Shown: positions 12,010 to 26,473 of the stretch, in pieces
Layout of the letters: every line of letters begins with the position of its first letter
How positions within the stretch are numbered: the stretch's first letter is position 1
The notes under the pieces: model-generated
What the model was told of the DNA's origin: nothing
The model's input: the letters and a program-made list of their open reading frames with translations, nothing else
Databases searched by the model: none
Position numbers and translations under genes: made by a program
From: Apostichopus japonicus
Lineage: Eukaryota; Echinodermata; Holothuroidea; Aspidochirotida; Stichopodidae
Direction: 5' to 3'
DNA length: 64,000 nt
Assembly: GCF_037975245.1 (NCBI RefSeq)
Contig: NC_092574.1
Location: 13,105,213 to 13,169,212 of the forward strand

Positions 12010-12410
12010 TTTGTGTCTCCTGCTCTGCTTTTCATTTCTTGAGATTCAAACAAATTAAAGGTAAAGGATTCACTGTTTTTGTGAATGACTCAGTCTCGGA
12101 ACGATTACTAACCGATGACGAAAGAGGGATTCTTGAAGATTCCTTTTACAATGAGATTAGAACCCTTCAATTTTAATTGCCACTCTGCATTCTGTTATCT
12201 TCTTCTCGATTGATATAGATAGCTTATCTCTTCATTCATTAAGGGATTAGTTGTCACAGACAGTCCTCGACACCGACGATTCGTGAATTTACACCAATTA
12301 TGTTTGTGACGGAGGAATAAAATCATTTACCGAGAAACTGCTGAGTTAATCGACTTATCAAGGCTGCTCAGTCAATCCATGTTATGAGCCCAAAGAAACA
12401 GCAAAATAAC
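12010..12410 (-). promoter_or_regulatory. Possible 5' UTR and promoter of the leftward gene
   Basis: This stretch lies directly upstream of the candidate start codon at 12009 and has noticeably more CpG dinucleotides (for example around 12098-12118 and 12265-12285) than the CpG-poor background. No TATA box or initiator is identified. The call is inferred from position and base composition. Confidence 0.2.
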
Positions 12411-14416
12411 TGTTCAGGGTGAAAGACACCTACCCTAACTCAATTGGCTAAGCATGGGATCTTTCCTCAAAAAGTTTACCTTCATGAAACGTAAACAACT
12501 TAAATATTCGGAGCATCAAAAATGTTTCATTTCTCGGTCGTTTTTGTTATCACGTTTTAGCAAGAAGTAATAAATGACCTATCTGAAAGAATCTGAAACA
12601 TTTCTTTATAGATTGGTGTTTCTAGCGGTTACCGGTAATCAGTCGTTTGGAGAAAAAAACTTGGCTAATGTTAAAGATTTCAAAGAATTCATCTTGCAAC
12701 TTAGTTTTCCTGATAGTCAATTTCGCTTGAATCCCTCGGTTAAATTAATGCAACGCATCAAACTCTCCTCCGAGATACCTCACAGTTTCGAATTTTCTCT
12801 CAACTTAAATCTGATCCATCCTTGTCATCTTAAAAGGCCTGTTATGTAAATCATGTTCCCCTAGGCCTTTCAGTAATCTTGCTTTATTTTAATACATTCA
12901 TGCTATTTTGTATCACTACTGCTAATATTTATGATGTAAACATGAATAGGATAGAGCACACTTTAAAAGCTCAAAAAGTTTAAAAAAATTGTGAAACAGA
13001 TATGATTAATGGAAAAAGCTTCAATTTTTTTTTCTTCCCAGGTTGAATCTTGATAAAAAATTCCGAGTATCCTTCAACTCCAGAGAAAGCAATCTCGTAA
13101 CTTGAATCCGAGTTTCACTTCTGCTGAAAACATCGTTCTTTTTCTTAAACAAGTTAAAAACGTCTACATGGCTGTCAACCTTGATGGATACTATATATTT
13201 TCTTAGAAAGGTTCATTTTTCCACGATCGCAAAGTCATGATTCTCTCTCTCTTCCCAAGTTTTCGATGGTGTTAATGTCACCGAGTGTGTGCAAACGAGT
13301 TGAAATGTTACACCACAAAAAGTTCGTATGTGAATAACGACGATGAATTTGACAATGACAAAGGCATCATGGCTTCAAAAGGAAAAAAAAACAATATCTT
13401 CTTTGAAAAACAGCGTATTCGCTTAAAAAGTCAACCCCAAGTAAAAATTCCCTGCTTGAGATACGTTTCCGACCGACTCACGAACGAGGGAGTACGATTT
13501 CGGAGGAATAAACCAACTAGATTGTAAAATATGGCGACAGTGGTATTAGCATGGTAGCATAATATCCGTGTATAAATATAATGATACTATATGATAAGTA
13601 CTACAACTAGTGTAATGCTGTGCAGTACCAGCCACAACGTACCTTCCACAGGGTGAGCAAGTATAATATATTCGCTGTAAACCCACAAGAGTTAATAAAG
13701 TCTGCTACATGTGTGTACCATTATCTACCTGCATCTAATATATTTAGTTTCACCATGAATGTCACATGGATGATTGAAAACAACTAAAAAGTAGTACAGT
13801 GGAAACACTGATACTGCTTCAAGATTTTTCTTTTTCCACAAAAAAATTAAATTATGGGGGTTAATCCTTTAAATAGAAAACAGAACTATCAAAAAGATTA
13901 TAAACTGTAAGTATAGGAGCTCACTGGCAGAATGATTGTATTTCCTGCTGAGAAGATGTATGCATCTTTTTAATTTAATAGCAAATTGGTATCGATCTGT
14001 GGGCACGCAGTATAGATATGGACAAGTTATGACTTATGTTCTGTGTTAAACTGTTTACTAAATCAATCTCACAAATAACCATGTGACATCACCAAAATGT
14101 GAACAGATCTCAAGTATCATTCTTAATTTAATCAATGAAAGTTTTAACTAAAGAGTTAACAGGAGGTTTCATTCTACAAAACCATTTATAAATCATAAAT
14201 CATGATAATTATGAATTCATGGATTTTATAAGGCATATACCATCATAAAATGTAGGAAGTGACATTACTATAGGGGCCATGAGGGGGAAATTGCCACCCT
14301 CCCCCCCCCCTGGGTTGCCCCAAATCAGATCTGCTACAATTATCCAAAATATAGAGAACTAAGCAATCATTTGCATTAGAAACAGCTTCCGATGCAATGC
14401 ATTAATGTGAAATATT
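12411..14416. other. No gene seen
   Basis: Plus-strand frames at 12574-12849 and 13285-13527 are within chance length and have no clear splice signals. A 10-base C tract lies at 14301-14310. The rest is plain AT-rich sequence. Confidence 0.5.
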
Positions 14417-14664
14417 GTCATATGTATATTAGATCCTCCTGCAAGCAGGAACTCGCGAAGAAGCCTAATTGGCTTATCAAAGCCGCAAGCTGACCGAAGT
14501 CAGTCTCTCACATTCATATTTTAACGTCCATGATTATGAATTGTTAATTGTCAACAACTCTGTAACTGGACGACATACATTAATCTGGGAGTGACTCGAA
14601 CCGGGGACCTTATGATTGAAAGGCACCGGTGTTAACCACTGAGCTAACACTCCACAGTCATATG
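14417..14664 (-). mobile_element. tRNA-derived SINE, copy 1 (minus orientation), with 8-bp target duplication
   Basis: Read on the minus strand, a 66-nt tRNA-like head (14653-14588) starts GGAGTGTTAGCTCAGTGG, holding a Pol III A box. It has a B box GGTTCGAGTC and a perfect 6-bp acceptor-like stem, GGAGTG with CACTCC. The body that follows is over 90 percent identical by eye to the copy at 49973-50215. It contains hairpins CTGAC-TTCG-GTCAG (14503-14490), GGCTT-TGAT-AAGCC and TCCTG-CTTG-CAGGA, and ends in a short TA-rich tail. GTCATATG occurs on both sides (14417-14424 and 14657-14664), consistent with an 8-bp target site duplication. The anticodon is degenerate, so the parent tRNA is not named. 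Confidence 0.88.
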
Positions 14665-14924
14665 ACAGCACAATTTTGCATCCAAGTCACTCTGCCACGA
14701 AATTCCCAACGGAGTGAGAAACACTTTACCTTAGATCCCCTCCCCCCATAACAGTGTTATATTTTTGTCCCCCCCCCCGATTACCTTGGCTGGTGCCACC
14801 ACTACTGCATGTAGGAGCTAACAGTTCCAAGATGCCCTGCTACTTTTTGTACAAATCATTTTCTAAACCCTCACATTCCATTTCCAATCTTGTGTACATT
14901 TTGCTTCCTCCCCTCCTCCCTTAT

Positions 14925-15095
14925 ACCTCCTTCCCCTCAATCTCCTACCCAGGGGTAGCCTCTTCCCCCATGCATGCTATTGTCTACTATATATGAAGTC
15001 ACCTCCTTCCCCTCAACTTCCTTACCCAGGACTAGTCTGGTCCCCAAGCATCCTATAGAATACTATATGAAATCACCTCTTTCACTCCAGCAAAT
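14925..15095. repeat. Pyrimidine-rich tandem duplication, period about 75 bp
   Basis: ACCTCCTTCCCCTCAA begins at 14925 and 15001, and a third partial unit begins at 15075. Each unit ends with TACTATATATGAA or a variant. The duplication lies inside a C/T-rich block (about 14740-15240) that also holds C tracts. Confidence 0.7.
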
Positions 15096-18000
15096 CCACT
15101 GTGCTCATACTCAAAGTACTTTACCCAGCAAAGCTCAACCCTCCACCACACACACATCCCCCCCCCTCCACCCACCCCCTTAGCCTCTTTTCTGAGCTCT
15201 ACCAATAATATGATATTTTTTTCAGTTCTTCACCCAAATCATTTTTTTTTCCTTTCTTCTTTCTCCAACTTAGACCTCACAGTTAGTATTTATTTTTCTC
15301 TGTCAATCTTTATAGCTCCAGTTTTGATATAATGATATCAATGTTTCCCCATATTGCCACTTGCATGATAAATGCCCTTTGGATGGGCCTCCTCTTAAAA
15401 CTGCCTCATACCACCCTTGGATTGTAACTCTGTGTCTCTTTGATCGAGCCACGTCATGTCCACACATCATTAGATATATATACCTCAATCTAAAGAAGAG
15501 GCCTCCATGGATGAAACCATGCTAATCAGCGAGCTATACACACAAATTTTGTGTCCCACACACACTTTTGATGTTATCTAAAAATTATTACATTTTTCTA
15601 ATTTGCAAAGCATACCTTATTTAAAATAATCCTGTTGTGATTCTGTCAAACTAAAGCGAAAGTTTCATTGCCAGACACCTTATCATTAAACTGTGGTATC
15701 AGCAGAATGTAGCAAATTTAACTTAAAAAGACCCTCTATCTGACTCTCCTCCCACCCTCTCCCACCCACCCTCCTCCTCCTCCCCATTCCTCCATAAATC
15801 CCTTCAAACAATATTTTATGGATAAGCTACAAATAGCAGATTGAGATATTGTTCTTTGGTCACAAAATTGTACTAAAACATGAAAAGTAATTTAAAAGAC
15901 CTATAAATCATGTACTGTTCCCAAAATTTGGTATGCTTAATCTGCTAAAAGTATGCCAGGACTTTCCTAATATAAGCCTCGTCTTGCCAAACGATTATAA
16001 TTGTGTTATCTAATTCTGGTATACATTTGGAAACCATTTATGGGCCATATAGTGTTTCAAATTAAAGAAACTCGGAGAAAAAAACTGCCATCAATCTATC
16101 ACGCATGAAATTTGTTACATGTGGTATGGAATTTACAGCTATTAAGCTTTGCTTACAACAGTCTGCATTAATTTAAAAACAGAGCTATAAATTTTGTGAT
16201 AAATAAAGGAAAAGTTGATCTAAAATTAGCTATATTTCTTTTGAGATCCAAGCAAAAGACGAATTCGGTTACTATTCTAATTAATCATACTATCACACAA
16301 AACCCAACCTGAAAATATCATTCATAGACTGCCTGTTGAAAAAGAGATACATTGCTCTATGGATGCAAAATAATTAGATGCAACATGAATATATATATGC
16401 TTTAAACGTCTAGCTTGCCTTGACGCACAACAACTTCAACATTCCTTTGTAAGAAGAATATTTTCTACAATAAGATCAAGTTTCTAATATTGTAAGAGAA
16501 CCTCATGTTGAGAGGAGGCCCATGAATGCTTGCAAGTGTCGAATGACAAATTATACAAGTACGATTTTATTATGAAAATTTCTGCTGGCAAAGACAAACT
16601 ATGTTCTCAACTGTAGCAGGAGCTTTCACGAAAAGTGGAGAAGAATAATGGCTACAAGACTAGATATCTTTGCTGTCATACATTTACTATGTGAACTGTC
16701 AGGTTGTCAACCCAAGTTTGGTGATGAAAGCAAAGCTGTTTTCAAATCCATTTTTTTATTAAGAAAATTAATCTGCACATTTCACAAAATTATGAAAAAA
16801 TGCAGATGTTAATTAAGGCCAATAATTCACGTTTGCTTGGTTTTAATCCAGGGGAAAGATATCAGATGCTTTTTGCAATATTTCCATTTTCAGATGTGTG
16901 TATGTTTTAGGGGGGGGGGGGAGATGTGTATCACCCTGTGACACGATGACAGCTATTGAGGGATGCGAGAGTCGCATATGAAGTCTACATCATACATCGT
17001 GCAAAAGTTTGTGTCATACGGATGAACTTAAAGAGATAGTCTCTAGTGTTTTTAGGTGAAATGATTTGCATTCATAACAAGAATTTCACTTTTAAAGCTT
17101 GTTGATAGCACAGTTCTGTGAAATTCAGACTTGAATATATTCCAATGTTTACGATCCTTACATTGACAGACCAAACTTTGGCTGGTGTAATATGTTGTCA
17201 GAAGGACAGACTTCTGAAGAATAAGAAACACCAAGAACCAGATAATATTAAATTGGTAAATTATAAACTAATCGGAGAAGAATAGATCGTCGGCAAAACA
17301 AAGTGCTATGACTCAGAACATGCAGAGACTTAACTTGCCTTTGTGTGTCTGCATGTTCAAAGTTTCGTACTGTAACTGTGCATTAACGTAAATCAATCTC
17401 ATAAAGCTGACATGAATGATGAAACATGTTTATGTTATTACACTTTAATGAATGCAGGGTTGAATATCCATCCACATATTTCTCAATCTCTATAAGAGAT
17501 AGCCTAATCGTGCGGTTTAGAGGCCTATAACACTGCAATTACTCCGGTAAAATGATAAATGAATGACTAACCCAGTCTTTATGATAGATAGATGATTTCA
17601 CAAGATCTCAATCTACCACATCTGCTTGTATAGTTGCTGTTAGAACTGATAAATTATTTCTCAAACCATTTTGCTAATTTTCTTTTATCAATATATATCA
17701 TTTTTATGATTATTATAAATATCTACACTTATTTTTATATTGAGTCATTTAAGTATATATATTTATTCAAATTAATTTTATTTAATTACAATTTCAAACT
17801 TTTAAGTTTTTTTTTCTAATTCAAATACTGTTAGGAAGTAAGCGTTAAAAAATGGAAATATTGTAAGCAACTGTGATCCCTATACCAAGAAGACAGACAA
17901 AATAAATATAGCTAATCGACTGATCAAAGATAAAACCTCAAGCGAGCATCCATGCTAAATCTTTCTCATGTGGGTTTATCTGAAACCTGTAACAGGGTCC

Positions 18001-19937
18001 TCTTCCAATGACAGCCAATAGAACAAGCTGGAGGGAACACTTTGTATGAACGTTAAAGTGGTACTTCATCCAAACCCAAAAGAATTCTAAAATGAAAACT
18101 TTTCACAAGCTTTGCTGAAAAAATCACTCTGAAGAAATATTGTGCTGAATAATGCAAAGTTTAAGATGAAAAAAAAGGAACAGATATTGATACAACAAAT
18201 GAATTTTTAATTGAAGTAATCAAGTTATTAAATATAAGGATTTAAATTGACCTTCTATTCCATAACGATTGTCTTTGACTTTCCTTTGGTCATATATAGG
18301 TCTGCCATTTTGAATGTTGCTGTTGTCTCTCTTTAAGTCAAATAGTTAAAAACTTTACATTTCACGAAATTCAAACATTCCGGAGGGAATGCAGGGAAGC
18401 AAAATACCTCTAATCCTGTCATAGAAATGTCAAATGATGTTCTGCCATAGATTTGATCAACTGCCAGGCTTATAAATCTCAAGAATGTGAGGGGTTTTTC
18501 CCCCCATAGTTATAAACTCCATCACGAGAGAGGTACGGGACAAAGTACTAGTTAAAATATACAAAGACAAATGTTTTGAAACCAATTAAGGAATTGATCC
18601 AACATAAAGCCTAGACTGCAAAAAGTAAATTTAGTGTTTACAAATTCGATTAGCGTTTTTCGAGGTTCAAACACATATTGTTACTAAATGTACTACTGAA
18701 AATACTGAGGTTCTGTGTCAATAAAGAAACTATATATATATATATATGCTATGCATCTGTGCATTTTATAGTAAATATTGGCCATTTTTCACATCATTTT
18801 GGAATGGGTACCCTATACTGTCAAAGGCAAATGGGGAGGAACTGGACTCTGGTATAAGATATATGTAGGGTAAGGAGAGCGTACATTGCTACATTCCTAT
18901 CTCCTTTCTTCAACATTAGCAATCACTTTCTAATTAAATTTTCCATATTCTACAATCTTTGCTATTTGATTTAAACATGTTACAGTCATGTAAAACAAAA
19001 AACAAAAAAATGACAATCCCCACATATTTTCTTCTGATGAGAACTTCTTTCATTCAAAATTCAAAATTGATCAAAAAAATCCCACCAGAAAAGTGAACAT
19101 TTTATCAACGCTCGGAACAGGTGACACCTTGAAAAATATGTTCAATCGATAAAACCTGAATGATGCAGGCTGAAGTTAAATCTTCTAAGTTCTACAAAAA
19201 ACCCTATCCTCAAATCTTTGCAAGTGGAAAAATTCAAATGAAAAATACTTTTCTAAAGAAAGTTTTGCCTCTAACAGCAGCTATGAAACTATGACCTTCA
19301 GACATTCTCAAAGGCAAAGTCATCTTGAACTCAACAAAGTCTGCCAGTTCATGTGCTGATTACTAGACTACAAAGACTAAATGCTGAACGGTATAATTTA
19401 TTACTATGAAATGCTATTGATTAGATTAGATTTCCTAGAAAATCTTATAGTCTTTGCTTCTAACAGCCATTAGACAATTAAATTTATGGTTTTCAGACCT
19501 GTGCGTTGCCTGTCCTTGGCAAACGTTTCTGAGCTTTGAAAATAATAAACAATTTTCTTTTTAGACAGATGGTTTTCCATTCCATCTATCGCTGTACAAT
19601 TTGCCTTCAGCTAATGTCAATTGCATGTGAGACTACGTCAATTGCTTTCAGACACAAATTTTCGTCATTCTTCGAAACAATGTCCTTAGGTAATCATCTG
19701 CCAATAATCATATTTTTCTCATCGAGGAAAACTGCTTGGGGTGTAAATTAAATACAATATTTACTTTTCCAATGAGTGTTTGAGTGCCCTACTGTTGCCA
19801 ACAGGGGAGGTGCCCATGGATATGTCAGCGATGTGCATATTTTTAACAAATGTGACAGATTTATGATATTTTGCAGCACGGTGGAACAAACTTAAGATCA
19901 AATTAATGACGTACAGTCGATAGAGACATGAAACATT
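15096..19937. other. No gene seen; AT-rich intergenic or intronic DNA
   Basis: The stretch holds a 12-base G tract at 16910-16921, a very A/T-rich patch at about 17640-17830 and a short TA run at 18731-18747. None of the short open frames has matched splice sites or recognisable motifs. Confidence 0.5.
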
Positions 19938-20082
<145 letters not shown>

Positions 20083-23000
20083 GTGGAGGTGGTACGTAAA
20101 AATATAGTTATGTATAGGGATGCAGGGATGTTTAATTCATTCAATTTCATCAATTCTGCTCATTGTTTCACCTGTAATCTCTTATGTTAAATAGATTGCA
20201 ATCTTCATCCATGAAGAAAATATGAATAATAATTTCAAAAATCATTACATATTCAAAGGTTTCTAGTAAAGTTTGCATGAATTTTATACTAGCATTTCCA
20301 AGATATTGATAATCGAATTGGTCACAGGCTTTACCTAAAGTGGACTTGAAAGTGGACTTGAAGCAAACATGACCTTTGACTAGATAGGGTGCCAACTTTG
20401 CCTAATTGTTACAGTATCTATACCAATTACTGCTAGCTATTCATATGTTGATTGCATATTCCACAGACTGAAGTAGAAAATTTCATGAAATTTCTAGGAA
20501 AATGATACATCAAATTTCTCAGTGGCAGTATATTTCAACAGTCCACCTTTGGAATGTTTTACTTTAAATTTATATTTGAAAATTTTCATCAAAATTTCTT
20601 AAAGGCAAGAGGCCAAAGATGGAAGACCAGCTGTACCTCATGCGGCATACTTTATTTCTTCTGTCGGCCCTTAGGAAACAAATGGTATTTAACACAAGCT
20701 GCTCAGACAAGGGATGAACACAGGAATAAAACACAACAAACACAACGGATCAAAGTTGTAATGTACATTAATAACACTCCACTAAATTCAACATGATTTG
20801 AGACAATTAGGATTATGACAAGTCGGTCATTGTGATTCAAAATTAGTCAAAATTTTTGTGTCTTTGACCGTAAAACAGTTTTTCAATGGTGTACAATGGT
20901 AGTGAAATGATCAAATACTAATATCTGAGGTAGCAAACCTATTATTAATCTTGTTGTAATGTGGTGACCTTGATTCCTACAAAAACTTTTCTTCAGTGGT
21001 TTTGACTTTCATTCTATTTTGGTGGAGAGAAAGCAAGAAATGGAGAGAGGAGGGGTGGGGGGGGGGGGGGGGTAAGGGAGAGGTGTGACTTTATTAGTGT
21101 CTTTTGGAAAGTACTTCCAGAATAGTATCACCTTTAGCCTTCTGACTTAAAATTGAACACCCACCTGGCCAGCTGCCAAAAGGTTCTGGATCCCGCTCAG
21201 CATAGGATTTCCAGCTTAAAGCTTTGTAAGGTACACTCTGATGGACTTACACAATTGTGTCATTTTGGATTCTTTATCCTTTTTGCAATTTCTCCTTATT
21301 TGTATGTGTGAAAGCTTAAAATGCTTCATCTCTTCCCCACAAAAAGTCTTGAATACATGCTACTTGTATATGTACAGTGAATTAACAGACTACACTGCAC
21401 ATGCAGTACTGTATATCTCTCACTCTCTCTCTGTTCAAAAGGACTGTTGAACCCTTTCTACTTCGATGGAATGATAATTGCTAAATGGTATTGCAAAGGC
21501 CTTAAAGTCATCTTGCGGCAAATGAAGAAACTTAAAAAATAAAGAAACACTGCATTAATCGGGGGAATTTAGGAGAATTATGGCAAAAGTTAGGGTAATG
21601 GAGTAGCAAAGATAAGCAAACATCGATAAAAAGAGACTTGTGCGTGGAAGCTACAAAATCACTGCAGTAAGTTTCTTTGGCTGAAAGAGGCAAGTGTGTA
21701 TCAGATAAGCTGATTAACTCAAAAAAGTTATTTATTTCCGGTCCAAAGATCAACAATGTGGATCAAACCTATTTCTTGTCAATCAAATCAATCAAATGTA
21801 CAAAATGTCCATTTAGTCTCAAGCAGGTACAATATCTCAAAGCCTCTTTAGGTCAGCAGAAAGCTTTTCAGTTGAGCTGTAGGGATTGTGGAATTTTGTC
21901 AAAATTCAGTACCTATTTGCCATCGTGTTCGATTGACTGCAATTTTCATAACTTTTCATTCGAGTGGCTGAAATTTCGTGAGTGGTTTGTGTGATTTAAG
22001 TTTCCATACATGCGATCATGTTTATAAATTGAAGGTCATTTGAGGTCATGAGAGGTCATCTTCTAAAACGTACAATATGCTACTGATCCTCCGTCCTAGA
22101 GCATTTGTCCAGATCTGCTGAAATGTTGTAGATATTACGTTTGAATGGTGGTTGAACCACAGCTGTTCAGGAAGAATATTTGTGTCATCGTGAGATCAAG
22201 GCATACAAGGAATACATTTTTACGTTTTACCTTATTGCATTAATGAAAACTACGAATTGCACATACTGTATTTTATTTCTTTTTTCAATCAGTTGGGCAT
22301 AGTTTATCCCTAGTAATGGTTATACAATATATTGCATATCTAAGGAAATTTAACATTGACAGGTCTCCTACTTCCATGAGATGTCATTTGGATTATAAAT
22401 GTATTTTTTTTTTTTTTGTGAAGGTCAAAATTCATCAAGGGTCAACGGTATCTGCAGAACTCATATATAAACAAACTTGTTCAAGATATCTTACAAGGAT
22501 AACATTGGCTGATACCCTATTAAGATGAAGGCATCTATCAAACCTCAATATAGTATTGCTTTCTGGTTTAAAGATACTTTAAAAGATATTTTAAATATTC
22601 AAAAACACAGCCTTTTGACTTTTCAAATTTATTTCAAACTTTCATCATTGTTTATTTCAAAAAAACCTTTTTTTTAAACACATTTACCTTTATGTCTTTT
22701 TTTCAAAACAAATGTTTACGACTTTCTAAATTTGTAACAAACTATGTATGCTAAGAAGGAGCATAAGGCAAGGAAAAGGGAGATGGGAGGAAAGGAAATG
22801 ACACAGTGATCCCACCTACATCTTATATTTTTTTTGTACAGACAAATGGATAAACTACTCAGAAATATTGCCGATCGAAACAAATTTGTCAAAATAGAAG
22901 CTAATAGCTGAGTTTCTGCAGCCTTGCTCCTCTTGCTTTTTGCTCTGTTGGTAAGGCAACCACCTTGAAATATCAGACCTAATCATGCGTTGTAGACAGC

Positions 23001-23968
23001 TATGCCTAGCTCACCCACATATCATCAAACCAAAGTTGTAAGATGGATCTAGAAAGCCTCAGAAACTCAAAATAACATATGCTTTTTTTCTCTGCAACAA
23101 ATCATCCGAACAGAAACACAGAGTTCGGATGCTACTTTTGTAGGAAAGAGAAGATCATCTTCTCTGTCTTCCCTTTTTTTCTTTTTCTTTTTTTTTTCTT
23201 CAGAATTTACCCAAAAATAAGTTAGGAGTCCTTACAGTGTGCACATTTACAGCGGGGTGTATTGTAACGTACAACCTATCAACGTGGAGGTAACTGTTAG
23301 TAAAAGAAATTTAACATATTCCAAAGCTGGCAGTGGATAATATATATCATAAATATATATATATCACATATATATGTATAAAACGTGAAAGGCTTGCAAT
23401 GCAGTATGTGGTGAATTGAAAACAAACTTTCATATGCTACTGTTGCAGCCCCAAACCCTCACATTTTGGGAAATTACTGAGAAGCAAGTACTAGCCCAAT
23501 CTAGTACTTTTCATTTGGTTTCTATATTGTATGTAAGGTCTGTAAATTGTACAGTTTAAATACCATCATTTTAGTAGTGCTTCCAAATTTTAAGGATACA
23601 TATAGTTGCCAAAAATACCTGAAATGTAGCTCCATTGGGTTTCTGAATAATACTGAGTAGTTTGTAAAGTTTCTTTGTCTAGCATATTTATGCAGACACA
23701 ACTGATTACCTTTACAAAACTAAGCTGGATCTTGTGATTATAGTAATAAAAGAAATGATTAGACTCAATGCAAAAAGCTGCCATCAAATGAAAATGAAGA
23801 AACTGACAAATCCTTTTAATATCAGCAACAAACTCAAACACTGTTCTTTCAAACATCTGATTAGAAAGTCTTTCATCCAAAATCTACTTTGAACTGACCC
23901 CTCTTAAAGATCAAACTTTACCCTGAACAGAAAACCCACCAATACCTATATGTCCGTCCGCCCGTCAG

Positions 23969-23971
<3 letters not shown>
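20083..23971. other. No gene seen apart from listed motif
   Basis: The stretch includes a direct duplication of AAAGTGGACTTG near 20339, a 16-base G tract at 21057-21072 and a short TA patch near 23340-23376. Frames of up to 105 codons (21677-21994) are at chance level. The AGGTCA triplet at 22033 is listed separately. Confidence 0.5.
22033..22058 (+). promoter_or_regulatory. Triple AGGTCA direct repeat with 4-bp spacers (DR4)
   Basis: AGGTCA occurs at 22033-22038, 22043-22048 and 22053-22058, giving two overlapping DR4 arrangements with 10-bp periodicity. DR4 is the classic layout for thyroid-hormone-receptor- and LXR-type heterodimers. It could equally be a tiny 10-bp tandem repeat. No gene start is visible nearby. 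Confidence 0.4.
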
Positions 23972-24037
<66 letters not shown>

Positions 24038-24048
24038 TATATATATAT

Positions 24049-24096
<48 letters not shown>
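23972..24096. repeat. (TA)n microsatellite with TATGTTTA interruptions
   Basis: Three long TA blocks are separated by GTTTA-type interruptions. The array is preceded by a short GTCC/CCGT-rich segment at about 23951-23970. Confidence 0.95.
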
Positions 24097-24099
<3 letters not shown>

Positions 24100-25860
24100 T
24101 ATATAAATTTACTTGCAAGTTTATAATTATATTGATATTTAAACTGAATTAAATTTTTAACCACCACTCAATGCTTATCTTTGGTTATTTTTATAGTCCC
24201 TTCATGATAAAAGAGCCTTTTGATTTTGCAAGACTCGGTTAAGGTGAAAGGGGGTACATGTAGCAAAAGCGGTTATAAATAGCTAAGGCTGAGGCCAAAA
24301 CAAACAACATTGCTTAATTGGGTTCTGTATGACATCAATTAGCCCTTGGGGCAATTTATAACGAGGGGGAGAAGAAGGGTAGTGGGGATGGCACATACAA
24401 CACAAAGGGATATTAAAGGTGAGAATAAGTTTGTGCGTCAGAACCTCAAGGAGAGTCCCTTTGAATGAATTTTTCAGTATTTTAGCCTTACAATTGTTTA
24501 ATTTATACAGTGTTGGTTGCTTGCCTTGCCTTTCTATTAAAAAAATTAAAAAGCAGAAAACAGAAATGTATAAATAAAAATATTAAACTGAAATAACCCA
24601 ATAAAAAATGTGCACCTAGTTTTAGATATTTTATACTTAACTCTAAAACATGGACACTCAACACTTCTTTTTTGGGGGGTAATTAATTGGATATCTATTG
24701 ACATCAGTGGTTGGGGTCAGTGAGGGGGAGGGGGTTCAGTGATTTTATGAACTGGCAATGACTAAAAAAAAAATACTATCTGGGCAAAAATATTAACAAA
24801 AGACTGAAAAGTTTGTTTAACTTGTGGTTTCCACTACTCATTAGCAAATACTGGTTAATATTGTTCTATTGCTATATAGTAAAAACACCCACACACACAG
24901 AAAAAGCTGTGGTTGACCATTTTAATTAAGATGGATTAAGTTCAATTTGTGGTCATAATATTTGACTACAAGGAAATGCTAGAGTTTATCAGTGATGCTG
25001 TTGATCCTAACGAAACAGAAGCCAAGCTAACGACTCAATGTCAATATCATTTTCACAGCTGGTTATTATATATTTTCATTTACTTTATTTGTTGTCATTT
25101 CTTGGGTTTCCTTCAATATTATTTTTTCATTGTCTTGCTGCATATAAACACTTCAACAGGGGAAAGCCTTGATTTTTAAATTTTCGATATCAACTTTGAT
25201 TTGCTAAAATAGTGGCATATTCTGTGAGGGTAATCACGGGTTACTAACAGGATCAAACCAAACACTTGCAGCTAGTTTTAACGACCGTAAAATAAAAATC
25301 TGATCTGACATGGACAGTTTTGTCCTTCAGCTGTGGATCCTCAAATGTAGCCATGGAAATATATTTGACGGTCTCAATTTCTGTTCCAGCGTTAGCGCCT
25401 CTTGACTTCAATTGTTGCTTGGCATAATTACACACACACACACAGGTCAAAGTTTGTGCCAAATTTAGCACATATTTGTATGCATCGATTTTGCAACAAA
25501 ACCACGCTGTTCCGCCTACGAGCTTTTTTTTAAATATTTCGTCTGCCATCAAGTAGACTGGAAGTTGTTTTATCGTTCATGGTTCGATACACTGAAAGGA
25601 GTGGCAAATGTAAACTTCAACACCTTGACAGTAGCGTTACACCTAGAGGTGTGCAAACAAATGCCAATTCATTTGTTCCATATCATGTTGACATATATAT
25701 AACAAACTAAACCACTAACTGTGTCTTATATAACTTGCATTGGATAGGGTGTCACAGTAAGACAATTTTAAACTGTACAGTAATATAGCCTGACATACAT
25801 ATAAGAAAAGTAAAATTATTTTATTTCGCACTCCCTCTCCTTATTCCATATTTTTAATAT
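24097..25860. other. No supportable gene
   Basis: A minus-strand frame at 25552-25253 (99 codons) has mixed composition in its second half but no donor, and a CA repeat runs through it, so it is left uncalled. The rest is AT-rich with short homopolymers. Confidence 0.45.
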
Positions 25861-26275
25861 TTGGTACTCCATTGTCCAGCTTTTGGATGATGGTCTTATA
25901 TATCCCATCCCCCCCGCCCCGCAACCTCCCCCATCCACCAACAAACTTTCATCACATTTGCCATCCTCTCTACATTCTTCACTTTCACCCCCCCCCTCCA
26001 TCACTTCCCACCCATCCTCTCCATTCTATTTCCTTGCCCTCCAATGGAGAGTGTGGTTTTCTCCTGAAATCCCTTTTCTCCTCAAACTGCATATCCACTA
26101 ATGACATTTTCAACAACTGGTACTGATGATGCCCCACCCTGTCAGCATTTAAAATTTCCCCTTGGCATTCCACTGTCCAGCTTTTGCATGGTAGCCTTAT
26201 GTTTCCCACCCCCAACAACCTGTCCATCCTGCTTTCATTATCTGATCACCCCCTCCCCATTCTTCAATAACCATG
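25861..26275. repeat. Two copies of a C-rich unit about 301 bp apart
   Basis: The segment at 25861 (core TTGTCCAGCTTTTGGATG) recurs in diverged form at 26162 (core CTGTCCAGCTTTTGCATG). In both, CCCA/CCCC-rich and CATTCTTCA-like sequence follows. This suggests an old tandem duplication that leads into the 38-bp array downstream. Confidence 0.6.
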
Positions 26276-26473
26276 CACTCATCACATTTGAAAGCTCTTT
26301 TTAGTCTTCATTTCATCCCACCCCACCTCCCCACTCACCTTCCTCCCCACACCCATCTACCCACTCTCTCCCAACACCCTTGTCTCTTCCTCATTCTATT
26401 TCCTTGTATGTATGTGTTCTTCTTCTTCAACCTTTTTACCCATGCACCACCATCTTTACTCCTTTCTACTTCC

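Noticed and set aside
21241-21380. Minus-strand Lys-rich frame ending at a GTAAGT donor
   Set aside because: Composition is that of random AT-rich sequence and the acceptor lacks a pyrimidine tract.
22926-22990. tRNA-like GCTCTGTTGGTAAGG string
   Set aside because: A-box-like only; no B box or foldable cloverleaf follows.
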